The notes beneath the pieces were generated by a model. That model was not told where the DNA came from, ran no database searches, and saw only the letters and a list, made by a program, of their open reading frames with translations. 64,000 nucleotides of DNA from Welwitschia mirabilis. Taxonomy: Eukaryota > Gnetophyta > Gnetopsida > Welwitschiales. Below are positions 12,445-24,600 of the stretch, piece after piece; the first letter of the stretch is position 1, and every line of letters starts with the position of its first letter. The position numbers and the translations under genes were made by a program. The stretch lies in assembly GCA_051453625.1 (NCBI GenBank), contig JBOZIK010000001.1, positions 107,483,762 through 107,547,761 of the forward strand, written 5' to 3'.

Positions 12445-13137
12445 TTAAGTATTATACAAAAGCATGAATTGACTTATGTTTATAAGTTTAATAATTTTAT
12501 CCTTCATTACTAGCTTAATAACAGGATTAAGTAAGGTTTTTTTTTGGGAAAGGGAAATTTTAAAACTAATGATCAGTGGCTTATTAGGATTGTTATTTAA
12601 GAAAATGTATTTCAAATCATTAGATAATTCTTTAAGTTGAAGATCATTTTCATCCTTCATAATTGTAGAACACCCATCTTGATGTAAAATATTTTTAACG
12701 AATCTTACATGTTGAATATCATGTTCAAGTATGGTTTCAAAGTCCTCAAGAAAATAATTATTGGAAGAGTAATTTAAAAGATCTGGGTTGAGGTTGCAAG
12801 NNNNNNNNNNNNNNNNNNNNNNNNNNNNNNNNNNNNNNNNNNNNNNNNNNNNNNNNNNNNNNNNNNNNNNNNNNNNNNNNNNNNNNNNNNNNNNNNNNNN
12901 TTTAAGTTGAAGATCATTTTCATCCTTCATAATTGTAGAACACCCATCTTGATGTAAAATATTTTTAATGAATCTTACATGTTAAATATCATGGTCAAGT
13001 ATGGTTTCAAAGTCCTCAAGAAAATAATTATTAGAAGAGTAATTTAAAAGATCTGGGTTGAGGTTGCAAGGATTAGAGGATTTTAAAGATTTAAAAGTAA
13101 TAGAAAATTCTTCCTCATCCTCCAACAAGGTGGATTT
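12445..13137 (-). pseudogene. Element C PR-RT linker, RT missing
   Basis: The minus strand carries an acidic stretch (LLEDEEEFSITF), then LNPDLLNYSSNNYFLEDFE and later LKYIFLNNNPNKPLIISF with an LSQKKTLL segment. This is the 'LKYVYLG......PVIIS..L....E..LL' linker that precedes RT in Athila-like pol. The frame then ends at 12445 without entering RT. Positions 12631-12800 and 12901-13070 are the same sequence either side of a 100-N gap, so one copy is an assembly artefact. The linker's upstream part is at 22200-22265, beyond inserted element B. Confidence 0.75.
12631..13070. other. Assembly gap with 170-bp duplicated flanks
   Basis: The 170 bp at 12631-12800 recur at 12901-13070 with only a few differences, separated by exactly 100 Ns. 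An unmerged contig overlap or two haplotypes is the simplest explanation. The linker frame is therefore shown twice. Confidence 0.85.
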
Positions 13138-13147
13138 NNNNNNNNNN

Positions 13148-14189
13148 GAGATCCTATCATTTATAATAAACATAGATATCTTACATAATACATCACACTA
13201 ATATGAGTGGGAGTAGACCTGAAATGTCATATTCATGTTGAAAATTTTGATATGAGACTTAGGTTGCTTTACAGAATGGAATAGGAACAAAAAATAAATA
13301 ACAATGCATGGAAATAAAGGAATGCAATTCAAATGCAAAGTGCAACTAATCTAGATGAATGTAAAATGAAATAATACTACTTACTTTCAGCTTTAACAAA
13401 GGATACCCTTGATAATTTATATCACCCAAGAAATTATCACTAGATTAAGGGTAACATAGGATATAAGGGTAATCAGAAAATCTATAATGCCAATATGAAA
13501 ACAAACAAAGATTATATTAAGAAAGAGCAACAAGCATCTTAGTTACAAAACAGCTGGGCCTTAATGGAGGATACACAGACCTCCACCAAGTGCACGTCTT
13601 TCTACAACACTCAAGATGAATCTTTTTCTCTTTAATCTCCTATCATGAGAATTATTGGTGTAATAAAGATAAGAAGGAGAGTCAAAGAGGGGTTTTATTT
13701 ATAACAACTCATAGCAGAAAAAGAAAAATGGTAGGTGTAGTTAGGTGCACTTAGAAATGAAATAGACAAAATAATTAAAAGTTACTATTAGAGTCAGTTA
13801 CATGTCTATGTCATCTAGATGACAATCTAGATGATAATGGGGATGATAATACATTATAAACAATGACTCAGGATGATGACTCAGTAGTGATTCAGTAATC
13901 CACATTAGCAGTCATTGTCTTACCTGTCGTGGGGATAATAGAAGAAAAGATATTCTTCTTTGATCATTTTCTTAAAGAGAACTTAGAATTTTTATCAATA
14001 ATCCTTCTTTAAAACTCTGTGCATCAGAAAGTACATTTAATATGTCAAATTTGGATAAGAATCACACATTTCTAATATTTTCTTTTGTATATTCAAAATC
14101 CTTAGAATTTCACCTAAATCTACATAAAGGTCCTACAAAACAACTCATAAAATCCTATCAAATAACCACAAATTGGCATAGCAATATAA
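13148..14189 (-). repeat. Element B 3' LTR
   Basis: Homologous to 21170-22197 along its length. The first 30-40 bp expected from the 5' LTR are missing at the 10-N gap (13138-13147). It contains copies of the GTCATC/GATGAC hairpin motif around 13805-13942. Confidence 0.8.
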
Positions 14190-14201
14190 CCCTCCACTTA
14201 A
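14190..14201 (-). other. Element B polypurine tract
   Basis: The minus strand reads TTAAGTGGAGGG next to the LTR start (TTATATTGCTATGCC). It corresponds to the AAGTGAGGGG tract of element C. Confidence 0.6.
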
Positions 14202-16971
14202 CCTTTGTCAATCCCTGATAAAAACCAGGTGGAAAAAACATAATTACAAGCCAATTTATTTTTCAAAAGATAAATCTAGAAGTTATAAAATAAGATAATA
14301 AAACATAGCACATAGATAAATGACAAGTAATGCATAATGTGTATGAAAATTTGAAAATTTTATTTTATAAAATATCTAAATTAAGTTAAAATTTTTTGAA
14401 AATGAGCCATGTAAATGGGTCTCTGCCCTCCTTTAAAGAAAGCAATACGTCCCATATTGGAAAATAAAGTAAAAAATGTAAATGGAAAAGAGAATGTAGG
14501 TAAAAAAGATAATTTTTTAAATNNNNNNNNNNNNNNNNNNNNNNNNNNNNNNNNNNNNNNNNNNNNNNNNNNNNNNNNNNNNNNNNNNNNNNNNNNNNNN
14601 NNNNNNNNNNNNNNNNNNNNNNNNNNNNNNNNNNNNNNNNNNNNNNNNNNNNNNNNNNNNNNNNNNNNNNNNNNNNNNNNNNNNNNNNNNNNNNNNNNNN
14701 NNNNNNNNNNNNNNNNNNNNNNNNNNNNNNNNNNNNNNNNNNNNNNNNNNNNNNNNNNNNNNNNNNNNNNNNNNNNNNNNNNNNNNNNNNNNNNNNNNNN
14801 NNNNNNNNNNNNNNNNNNNNNNNNNNNNNNNNNNNNNNNNNNNNNNNNNNNNNNNNNNNNNNNNNNNNNNNNNNNNNNNNNNNNNNNNNNNNNNNNNNNN
14901 NNNNNNNNNNNNNNNNNNNNNNNNNNNNNNNNNNNNNNNNNNNNNNNNNNNNNNNNNNNNNNNNNNNNNNNNNNNNNNNNNNNNNNNNNNNNNNNNNNNN
15001 NNNNNNNNNNNNNNNNNNNNNNNNNNNNNNNNNNNNNNNNNNNNNNNNNNNNNNNNNNNNNNNNNNNNNNNNNNNNNNNNNNNNNNNNNNNNNNNNNNNN
15101 NNNNNNNNNNNNNNNNNNNNNNNNNNNNNNNNNNNNNNNNNNNNNNNNNNNNNNNNNNNNNNNNNNNNNNNNNNNNNNNNNNNNNNNNNNNNNNNNNNNN
15201 NNNNNNNNNNNNNNNNNNNNNNNNNNNNNNNNNNNNNNNNNNNNNNNNNNNNNNNNNNNNNNNNNNNNNNNNNNNNNNNNTATCTAAGTAATAAATTATC
15301 TTTTATTAAAAACTTGAACAAGGAAAAAATGCTAAGAAAATATGGTAATGACTTTGAAATAACCAACTGAGCTACAAAAAAAAAAAAAAAAAGAATAATG
15401 GACATAAGATAACATAAACAAAATATAGCTTACTGATCTGATATTTTAACCTAGCAGACTCTCATAAAATAAATCATAACATCACTTGATGTGAAAAATG
15501 CATGACTTAATATACAAAAATTCCATGTGATAAGGCAGGGTTATGATGGTGCTAAAGATAAAATGCTTCAAATAATGAATAATCAGACCAATGAATTGCT
15601 CAAAAATGAACTCATTTGCCATTATCTCAAAATAAACACCCAAATCTCAAGAAATAAAATGATCATGTGGAAAGACTAATAGTTTAGGAAATAAGCAATA
15701 TCTTTGATGACACTAGGAACACTACTGGTTCCATAGCCTCAAAGTTTAAATACAACTTTATTATTCATGATAAGGAAAGTGCAACCAAAGTCAAATAAGT
15801 AAGGACCTATGAAACATAGCCAACCGACCTCCCAGTAGAGTTCCCACAGCTACNNNNNNNNNNNNNNNNNNNNNNNNNNNNNNNNNNNNNNNNNNNNNNN
15901 NNNNNNNNNNNNNNNNNNNNNNNNNNNNNNNNNNNNNNNNNNNNNNNNNNNNNACCAAAGTCAAAGAAGTAAGGACCTATGAAACATAGCCAACCGACCT
16001 CCCAGTAGAGTTCCCACAGCTACCATATTACACTACCAAAGGCTTCTCTCGAAAATATTTGCACTAGTGTACTTACGGTAGGATATCATAATGACCATGT
16101 TTTTGAGATAATACAAATAGAAAATATCATGATCTTTCTTTCACTTTTTTTTGTAAAATATTAAAATAAACACCATTCCACATGACGAAACATTTCAAAA
16201 GATAAAGATGAAAGTTGTAAGATTAATCTTTTTACCTTTAAGAAAAACATCAAAAATAAAGAATCTTCCTTCAATTGAAGTCCATGGACATGTGAATGTT
16301 CTAAGATCGGATGAATCTAATCTTACCACTGAAATTCCTATGTTAAAAGACTAATCATAAAAATAAATACATAAATCATGTTTGAAAGATGATCAAGTAA
16401 TGTCATAATAATCTTTTAAAGGAAAAAGCTAAGAGAAAATTCAGATGATTTGCTCATGTAATTTTGAATTTTACCCATCAACTTCCTAAAATTATAATGC
16501 ATTTAATTCAAAAATCTTAACAGAATCATAAAAATGTATTTTCTTAAAATAATAGAAAACAAAAATCAACATTTTATTAACTATTGTCCTACCCATCATC
16601 CAGACAATAGAGAGGATGACAGAGATAGAGAAATAGAAAGATTAAAAAACACAGAAATTTATTAGAAAGCTAAAAAACTCAACAAAAGTGACTATTGTCC
16701 ATCTTATCATGGAGAAGATAGAGGATATGACAGATTATTATTGCAGAAAATAGAAGATAAAAACTACAAACTAAAATGAAAACTAAAAATATAAAATGAA
16801 ATTAGAGACTATCAAAATAGAAAGCTGAAAATAAACTAACAAGGCCAGCAAATTTTATTGAATTTCTAAATCTAAAGCACATTTTTATTGAAAAGAAAGA
16901 AGGAAAAATTAAGGATCTATTTTAATCTCAATAATTTTAGAGAGATAAGATCCAAACCAAAAATTTACCAA
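14202..16971 (-). other. Element B non-coding tail
   Basis: This stretch, including 758 Ns (14523-15280) and a 100-N gap, holds no RT or integrase motif in the readable part. The long frames across the N run are artefacts of N translation. Positions 15715-16100 share a block with element C at 11566-11775. Sequence hidden in the 758-N gap could in principle hold coding material, but only about 250 codons' worth if the gap size is real. Confidence 0.55.
15784..16023. other. Assembly gap with 70-bp duplicated flanks
   Basis: The 70 bp at 15784-15853 recur at 15954-16023 with one difference, either side of exactly 100 Ns. This is the same unmerged-overlap pattern as at 11256 and 12631. Confidence 0.85.
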
Positions 16972-17622
16972 TTAATAAAACATAAGCGATGTGCAAATAT
17001 TTTTAGGTAAAATCACTTGGATGAAGAGAGGAGTAATGGAGAGCACTTTATGATACCATATTAAAGCATAAATTTTAGAAGTCAAAGGGGAGAGAAATGA
17101 TAACTTTAGTAAAATATTTTTATTAAATGCAAAATTTTTATTTTGAGCATCATAAATAAAATTATATTCAAGTCCAATAAAAACATTTTCCTCATCCAAA
17201 CTCAAATTATGATTTTTAATTAGTTCATGTAATGGACAATTTCCCTCAAAATCTTTCTTGAAAAGTTGAACTTTCTTACACTCAAAAGGTTGTATTTCTT
17301 CTTCATCCTTAAGTTGATTATCACAAAGCACATGTTCATTTGATTTCATCTCTCTTTCTTCAAGTGAGTGATGTTGTAGGAATAAAGTTGATTTGATGTT
17401 GTTTCCAATTTTCATATCATCATCACCTAAATGTTTTTCAGTTGCATCAAATACTATAACTATAAATGTTTTATCTCTAAAGTGACATTTCATTATTCCT
17501 ACTCTTGTATCAATGATGCAGCGGGCTATTACACAAAAGGCTCTACTTAGAAGTAAAGGGTATCCTCTGTTATGCTCAACTTTGATGATGATCACATCTA
17601 TGGGGTAGCAAGCTTCTTCCAT
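16972..17622 (-). pseudogene. Element B protease C-terminal half and PR-RT linker
   Basis: The 216-codon frame begins with EEACYPIDVIIIKVEHNRGY, then LLLSRAFCVIARCIIDTR and GIMKCHFRDKTFIV, ending in VFDATEKHLGDDD. The block order matches the protease end of Athila-like pol ('..YPVDFIVLD..', 'LGRPFL', 'NC..G.M...FG', 'NIF....'). A linker of about 140 residues follows, with an acidic KDEEEIQPFE segment. The usual LGRPF is LSRAF here. Upstream (17623-17790) the D-[ST]-G region is broken. The frame stops before any RT. Confidence 0.75.
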
Positions 17623-19596
17623 TTAAATTATCAAATCTTTAATAACACTTAACAATTTCTTAACTGATGTATCCGCTAATTCTAAGACAACTAGAGTAGG
17701 CTTTAATCTATCCTCCAATCCAAGTCTCTTACAAATGTGAAATGGTATAATGTTAATACTCGTTCTAATGTCTATTAAATATTTTCTGATTTTTTTTGTT
17801 TTCCTCTACAGTAACATTTACCGTTACTACTCATGAATCTTTAAATCTGGATGATTTTTCTAATACTATATTTGTGATGGATTGATCAAGAAAGATGTTG
17901 CTAGGGATAACTCGTTTTTATTTTCTTCTGATTAAGTATTTCCATAATTTTGAGTACCCTATGTTTTCTTGTAAAATTTTCTATAAGGATAATTTTATGC
18001 TCATGTTTTTCATCAAGGCTTTTAAATGGTCATTGAAAGTTGAATTTTTGTTAAGTCTATTCATCCAAGGGATGGTTTGTTGAGAAAGATTTTTCTTTTT
18101 CTTTTTTCTAAGAGAAGGGAAGCTGTAATCTTCTAATATTTCAATGTCCTCTTTGTCTTATTCTATATCATTTCTAAAGTTATTTTGGGAGGTGAAAGGT
18201 TCATTTAGAGAAGGGTTTATTTCTTGTCCACTTCTTATCACAACCTTACAATATTTTCTTAGTTTACTTGAGTTTGGTAAATGTTGTGTTGCTAAAGTTC
18301 CTTGAGGTCTTTAATTTGCTAGGATTATTTGTTAAAAGATGTTTACCATGTTTTCTATGTTAACATTTATTCTTCTAAGTTCATTCATAAGGTTTGTAAG
18401 TTGATCATTTAGATATTGAAAGTTTGATGGCTCTGGTTGAGAGTTTAATTTTCAAATTGGTTTCTAAAAGGATGAGAATTATTTTAAAAATGAGTGTTCG
18501 ACCTTGTTTGTGCCTAATTTTAATTTCAAAAGTTTTGAGATGGATGGTTGAAAGCACAAACTTCTTCTCAAATTCTTTCTTTGTATGTTGGCAAAAGAGG
18601 ATAGTTTTTAGTGACATGATAATTATCCTCACATAAATCATAGTCTTTCATGATATTTCTTTTAGTTGTGGATTTGGCATCTAAGATCATTTCCTCATAC
18701 ATTTCCTCATACTTCTTCAAGGTTGTTGAAAATTCTCTCGTGGAATCTATAAGATTGAATTCTATCTCTTTTTGTTGTTTAACCTCTTTGAAGTCTTTGA
18801 TAAGTTGGCCTATAGTTGGATTTTCTTTAGGATTTGACCAAGTTTAACTTAATTTTATAAGATCTTTTAATTTTGTCAAGGCATCATTTAGTGTTAGGTT
18901 TATGAGGTTTTCTCTATCAAACAAATCTTCAAGTTGTTTTGTGTGTGGAGTTAACCCACTATAAAAGTAGTCTATAAGTTCTTTTGGAAAAAAAGCATCT
19001 AGTAGATTAGAATGATAGGCTACAAAGAAATGCTCATATGTAGAGACATAGTCTTAATTTGGTTTTTGTTGAAAATTAGTTACCTCTTTTTTTTATTTTT
19101 CTCATGGTTTATTCACTCATGAATATATTTACAAAGGTTTTCTAAACTTGATCCCATGTTTTTAAGCTTTTGTGGAGTATGGTTTTTAGCCAATTTTTTT
19201 CTCTACCCTTTAATGTCATGGGAAAGATCACCATATATATTCTATCAGTTATTTTTTCTTCCCATTTTCTAAAGTAAGGATTAATTGTTCTATGTTTGCT
19301 ATGTATTGAAGGGAATCCTCATTATCTTCTCCATTAAATATTGGATATGCATTTAAATTTTTAAGCTCAACATCATATCCTGGGGATAGATCAAAAGGGT
19401 TTGAATTTCTTTTTTCTTATTGGCTAATAATTCCCTCAGGGTTAGGTATGTATTAAGGATAGAAGATCCTATGACTTTTTTTTTGTTTGGTTCTCTCTTT
19501 CTATAGGATTTTCATTAAGAAAATATGACTTAAAAAAAATAAATTTGGAATGAGGTTTTAGTGCACTTGAAGAATACTTTTCTAATTTATTTTCTA
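17623..19596 (-). pseudogene. Element B gag, broken
   Basis: The minus strand between the protease and a 10-N gap carries gag-like segments corresponding to the same region in element C (22800-24600), in the same order. The N-terminal piece (about 19300-19596) matches 20131-20580 closely. Many stops break it. The gag of these elements would build the cytoplasmic particle around the RNA. Plus-strand frames at 17895-18083, 18424-18636 and 18650-18847 are shadows. Confidence 0.6.
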
Positions 19597-20130
19597 NNNN
19601 NNNNNNAATCACGTTACAGCATCCTGCAAACAATAAATAATAGAAAACAAGATTAAAGATAACAAACCATCATCCTGTCTATCGTGGAGATGACAGAAGG
19701 ATTGATACACACAAAAGCCAAAAAAATGAAAATAGAATTAAAACTGAAAATAGAAATTAGAAAATACAAAAAATAGGATTGTCATCCACCTGGTCATCTA
19801 GACTTCATAGGAGATGACAAAAACTAATTTATTTCAAAAAAATCCATAATCCAAAAATAAAACCAAGAATAAAAATTGCACATTATCATCCTGTTCATCA
19901 TGGAAATGATAGAGGGGATGATCACAAATTTTTATAGAAAACTAAAACTGAAAAACTACACACAAAAAATCTACAAATCCTAATAAAATACAATATCACA
20001 GAGATAAATAACCAAAAAAAGATCTGATATANNNNNNNNNNNNNNNNNNNNNNNNNNNNNNNNNNNNNNNNNNNNNNNNNNNNNNNNNNNNNNNNNNNNN
20101 NNNNNNNNNNNNNNNNNNNNNNNNNNNNNN

Positions 20131-20660
20131 NCATCATCTTCTCCACTAAAAGTTGAATAGGCATGTAAATTTTTGTGCTTAGCATCATCTCCTAAGGGTA
20201 AATCAAAAGGGGTTGGAATCTATTATTTCTTATTGGCTAACAATTCCCTCATGGTTAGGTTTGCATTAGGGGAAGAAGATCCTATAAATTATTTTTGCTT
20301 ATAGGAGGAACTCAAGATTGTAAATTGGTTCTCTCCTTCTATAGGTTTTTTGTTAAGAAAATCTGATTCAGAAAAAATAAATTCGAAAGGAGGTTTGAGT
20401 GCACTTGNNNNNNNNNNNNNNNNNNNNNNNNNNNNNNNNNNNNNNNNNNNNNNNNNNNNNNNNNNNNNNNNNNNNNNNNNNNNNNNNNNNNNNNNNNNNN
20501 NNNNNNNAAGAAAATCTGATTCAGAAAAAATAAATTCGAAAGGAGGTTTGAGTGCACTTGAAGATCGCTTTTCCTATTCGTTTTCTGTATCCATCAGTCC
20601 TTCTTTAATGTTCTTTTCTATTAGCAACCTTTCTCTGTGATATTTTTTCTTAAGATTGAC
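20131..20660 (-). pseudogene. Element B gag N-terminus, first copy
   Basis: On the minus strand an ATG at about 20660 opens MVNLKKKYHRERLLIEKNIK, followed by a TMRELLANKK segment and then a PLGDD-like region with stops. The same start occurs in element C gag at about 24598 (MVNNNKGKYTH), and both lie downstream of PBS and leader. Part of this stretch is duplicated around a 100-N gap (20355-20407 equals 20508-20560). Confidence 0.55.
20355..20560. other. Assembly gap with 53-bp duplicated flanks
   Basis: Positions 20355-20407 and 20508-20560 are identical 53-bp stretches either side of exactly 100 Ns, which indicates an unmerged contig overlap. Confidence 0.9.
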
Positions 20661-21111
20661 CATGAATAAGAGAAAATAGATCAAAAAATAACAAACCATC
20701 ATCCTATCTGTCATGAGGACGATAGAAGAGATGACACACATAANNNNNNNNNNNNNNNNNNNNNNNNNNAAATCGAAAATAGAAAGCAAAAAATTTAGAG
20801 AAGGACTATCATCCTCCTAGTCATCCAGAAATCACAAAAGATGATAGAAACTAATTTATTTCAGAAAAAATTGTAATCCAAAAATAAAACTGAGAATAAA
20901 AATTGCACAATCTTGTATTATCCATCATAGAGACAACAGAGGATATGACCAAAACATTTTTATAGAAAACTGAAACTAAAAATATAAAACTGAAATACCA
21001 CATAAACAAAACCTATAGCTCCTAATAACATACAATGTCGTATAGACAAATAACTAAACAGAGTTCTGATGTACTCACCTAAATGATGACAACCCTTGTA
21101 CTCCTCAAAAT

Positions 21112-21132
21112 CCTTCCCTGACAACAACACTA
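21112..21132 (-). other. Element B primer binding site
   Basis: The minus strand reads TAGTGTTGTTGTCAGGGAAG, a decayed form of the element C PBS (TGGTGTCATTGCCAGGGAA). It lies 3 bp inside the 5' LTR and is compatible with tRNA-Asp. Confidence 0.6.
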
Positions 21133-21135
21133 AGA

Positions 21136-22197
21136 TGTTGTGGTGTGTATTTATGCAAGTTTTTAGATTCAAAGAGATCTTTTCATTTATAACAAAAATA
21201 GATATCTTACATAATACATCACACTAGTCTGAGTGGAAGTAGACTCAAAATGTCGTATTTACATTAAAGACTATAAAATAAGACTTAGGTTGCTTTACAA
21301 AATGGAATAGAAACTAATAATAAATAATAATGCAGGGAAGTAAAGGAATTCAATGCAAATGCAAAGTGCAACTAATCTAGATGAATGCAAAATGAACTAA
21401 AACTATGTTCTTTTAGCTTTAACAAAGGATTTCCTTAATAATCTATACCACCCAAGAAATTGTCACTAGATCAAGGGAAGCATAGACTATAAGGATAATT
21501 AAAATATCTATAATGTAAATATGAAAACAAATAGAGTTTATATTAAAAAAGAGTAACAAGAATCTTAGTTATAAAATAGTTGAGTCTCAATGGAGGATAC
21601 ACAGCCCTTCACCAAGTGCACATCTTTCTGTAACACTCAAGATGGATCTCCTACCTTTCGATCTCTTATCATGATAATTTCTAATGCAACAAAGATGAGA
21701 AGGAGAGTGAAATGAGGGGGTTTATTTATAACAACTCACAGCTAAAAATGATAAATAGTAGGGTGGTTAGATACACTCATAACTTAAATGAACAAAATGA
21801 TTAAATGTTGCTGTTAGAGTTGGTTACATATCAATGTCATCCAGACGATAGTTTGGACAACAATGGGGACAACAATACATTACAAATGATGACTCAGTAG
21901 TGATTCAACAGTACACATCAGTAGGCATCGTCCTACCTATTGTGAGGATGATGGAAGAAATGACAACCTTCTTTGATCATTTTCTTGAAGAGTACTTAGC
22001 ATTTTTATTAATAATCCTTCTTCAAAGCTATGTGCATTAGAAAGTGCTTTAATATATCAAATTTGGATAAGAATTACACATTTCCAAGATTTCCTCTTGT
22101 ATCTCCAAAATCCTCAGAATTATACCTAAACANNNNNNNNNNNNNNTTAAAACAACTCATAAAATCCCATCAAATAACGACAAATTGGTAGCGTAAT
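21136..22197 (-). repeat. Element B 5' LTR
   Basis: The inner edge reads TGTTGTGGTGTGTATTTATG on the plus strand, resembling the element C LTR edge TGTTGTGATGCATATTTATG. The outer edge near 22197 is set by comparison with 14189 and 27794. A 14-N gap lies at 22133-22146. Hairpin-motif copies lie at 21835-21953. Confidence 0.75.
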
Positions 22198-22264
22198 AAA
22201 AAACATGTCTTCTAAAGGATTATGTTGAACTAACATGGATGACTTACGTTTCTTCTATGTCTAA

Positions 22265-22759
22265 TTAATCTTTTATATCTTTTTTAGTGGCATTTAATAC
22301 TCTGATACTAAACTTTTTTTTGCCTATATAACATTCCATCATCCCTGTGTGAGTATCAACGACACAATTGGCTGCTACACAAAAGGCTCTTCCTAAAAGT
22401 AGAGAATATCTGTCATGATTTTTAACCTCTATAATAAACACATCTATAGGATAACAAGCTTTTTCAATTTGAATCACTAAATCTTTTATTATTTCTATAG
22501 GTTTCTTAAGTAATGCATTAGTTAATTCCAACACTATTTTGGTAGGTTCAATTATCACTTCTAATCCAAGCTTCTTACAAATTTGTAAAGGCATAATATT
22601 GACACTTGTTCCTATGTCTATTAGATCTTTCTTAATTTTCTTATTTACTTCTAAAATAACATCAATAGTGGCTATCCTTAGATCTTTAAACTTAAGACAT
22701 TTTTCAAAAAATAAGTTGGAAAGAGATTGTGTAATAAATACTTTATTTTGGATTACCAT
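22265..22759 (-). pseudogene. Element C aspartic protease
   Basis: This 164-codon frame has the pepsin-like retroelement order: DLIDIGTSVNIMPLQICKKL near residues 45-65, where the usual plant gypsy form is 'DLGASVNLMPLSICKKLGL', then VIQIEKACYPIDVFIIEV, then LLLGRAFCVAANCVVDTHTG and MMECYIGKKKFSIRVLNATK. The active-site triad appears as D-I-G, so the usual D-[ST]-G is not seen in that position. It is the best preserved protein in the element. The frame ends at 22265, close to the edge of inserted element B. The linker resumes at 13137. Confidence 0.85.
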
Positions 22760-22799
22760 TTTTTGTTTTCTTCTTACTAAGTCCTTCTAAATTTTGTTA

Positions 22800-24600
22800 T
22801 ACTTAGTATTGTCTTAAAGGATTTTTCAAAAGGATAGGTTGATAGTAAAATCATTCATAATTACTTTTAAACATTCATTATAAGTTGGATTATTCTTTAA
22901 TCTATCCAGCCACAGGGTAGTCTTCTCTTTTGGATGTTGATTATTTTTGTTAAATTTAGAGTTGAGAGTAGGAGGAAAGTTCAGTTGATCAATAATTTTA
23001 ATATCATCTTGTTAAGATTTTTTCTTTTATTTATGGATATAAGTTGAAGGTTCTTTATTAGGAGTAGTATCATGTCGACTTCTGGTTTACTACTTTCTAA
23101 TCTTTCTTTACATCATTTGGGTTTGAAATAGCTTGAGTGGTAAGTGATCCTAGAAGTCTTTGATTTCCTAGCATGTTTTGTCAAAGGAGGCCAATTAAAT
23201 TTTTTAAGTTTTTATTCTGATTTTATAAAATTTCATTAGTAGTATCTTGTTTCTTTTTAAGCTCTTTCATCATTTCTCTGCAAGGGTCATTTCTATTATA
23301 GTTGGAAAAATTGGGCTAAGAGTTATGACTTCTATATTTCTTGTTAAATAAAGGTTATAAAGATCTTGAAGGTTCAATATTTCTTGGTGGATCTTATTAG
23401 TTGCCTTCAAAGTTATTTGGCCTTTAATTAAATGTACAAACTTCATTAAATATGGCCTCTATAAAAGTTGGTAAATCTGGGCATTCTTTCATAGAGTGAT
23501 AGTTTTCATCACATATTTCATAATGGTTGAGTTGATTTAGCAATTTTACATCCATTAAAGATTTTGTATAACTCTTCAATGTGATATTAATATCACTAAG
23601 TAGGGTGTTAACCTTTAATTGATCTTCTTCATATTGTACCTTTTTGAGTCTCTAAGCATTTCACTTATATATCTAGTATCTTTACATGTGTTTTTGATCA
23701 ATTTTGACTTCTTTTTATAACATCTACTAATAAGTTCCAAGCATTGTCTAAGGTTAAATTAAGTAACTCTTCACCACATGAAAAATCTATCATTTGTTTG
23801 GTTTGACTATTCAATCCACTATAGAAGTGATCAATAACTTCTTATTTTGTAAACTCATTCACTAGGTTGAATGACATAGCTATTAAGAATCTTTCATATG
23901 TTGAGGAATAATCTTCATGAGGATATTATTGAAAATTTACAATTACTTTTTTCTTCTTCTCATAACTGTCTCATTTATGAATCATTTAATAAAGACTTCT
24001 TAAACTTAATTCCATGTCTTAAGGCTTCTATGTATAATGGTTTTAACTCAATTTTTTACTTTTCCTTTTAAGGCAAATGAAAAGATTATCATGTAGGTCC
24101 TATCTAAAATTTTATTTTTTTCATTTCCTAAAGTAAGGATGAGTTATTCAATCTTGGCTATGTATTGCAATGGGTTTTTATTAGGTTCTTCAAAAAAGAT
24201 AGGATAGGCATTTAATTTTTTTTAACTCTACATCATCTCTAGAGGGTAGGTCAAATGGGTTTTGAAGTTTTCTCTTTTTGTTATCTAACATAACCTTTAA
24301 AGTAACATTTAAATTAAAGGAATATTTTGAGTGAATATTTGTTAAATGCCATAGAGGTAAGAGTATAAGGATGATTAAGTGAAAGAGGAGGTAGGAGTTT
24401 TATTAGAACTTGGTTTGTTTTCAAAAATTTTCAGACTTAGAAGTATGCAAACAAGAAATAGTAAATGTAGAATATTTGTCTTAATTAAATTTTTCTTTCT
24501 TACCTCAAGTTCTTGAATTAAAGTCTACTAAAACTTCTTTGGTTACTTCATCAAGAAAATGTTTTGCATGAGTGTATTTACCTTTGTTGTTATTTACCAT
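22800..24600 (-). pseudogene. Element C gag, broken
   Basis: On the minus strand an ATG near 24598 starts MVNNNKGKYTHAKHFLDEVT. The reading continues in pieces for about 600 codons with recognisable gag-like stretches (a NPFDLPSRDDVELKK segment near 24230, and a VNEFTK/VIDHFYSGLN segment near 23830, comparable to 'FYxGLN' of gypsy gag). Numerous stops interrupt it, mostly TAA and TAG. It lies directly between the leader and the protease. Confidence 0.65.

Larger units (their letters stand above)
19300..21100 (-). repeat. Direct duplication of leader plus gag N-terminus in element B
   Basis: Positions 19300-20030 and 20131-21090 are two diverged copies of the same leader-to-gag segment, for example the ATAAATTCGAAAGGAGGTTTG and AACAAACCATCATCCT tracts. 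The copies differ at more than one base in ten by eye, so this is not a simple unmerged overlap. Either the element carries a tandem duplication or the 100-N gap at 20032-20131 joins two related elements. Confidence 0.7.
13148..22197 (-). mobile_element. Non-autonomous Athila-related LTR element B, nested in C
   Basis: LTRs at about 13148-14189 and 21136-22197 are clearly homologous (for example a shared tract from ATAGATATCTTACATAATAC through GACTTAGGTTGCTTTACA). Reading on the minus strand: 5' LTR, PBS (21112-21132), leader, gag, protease (16972-17622), linker, tail, polypurine tract (14190-14201), 3' LTR. Like C, it lacks recognisable RT, RNase H and integrase. It interrupts C's pol linker. 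The left LTR edge lies in a 10-N gap, so no target-site duplication can be read. Several gaps and a repeated leader/gag segment mean the assembly may join two copies. Confidence 0.75.

Noticed and set aside
14386-15405. Long open frames on both strands across the N run
   Set aside because: Nearly all residues are translated Ns. Only a few dozen real codons lie at the ends.
19660-20930. Regularly spaced GTCATC/GATGAC words as a CRISPR-like array
   Set aside because: Spacing is irregular, copies are degenerate, the host is a plant, and the words sit inside LTR-element leaders.
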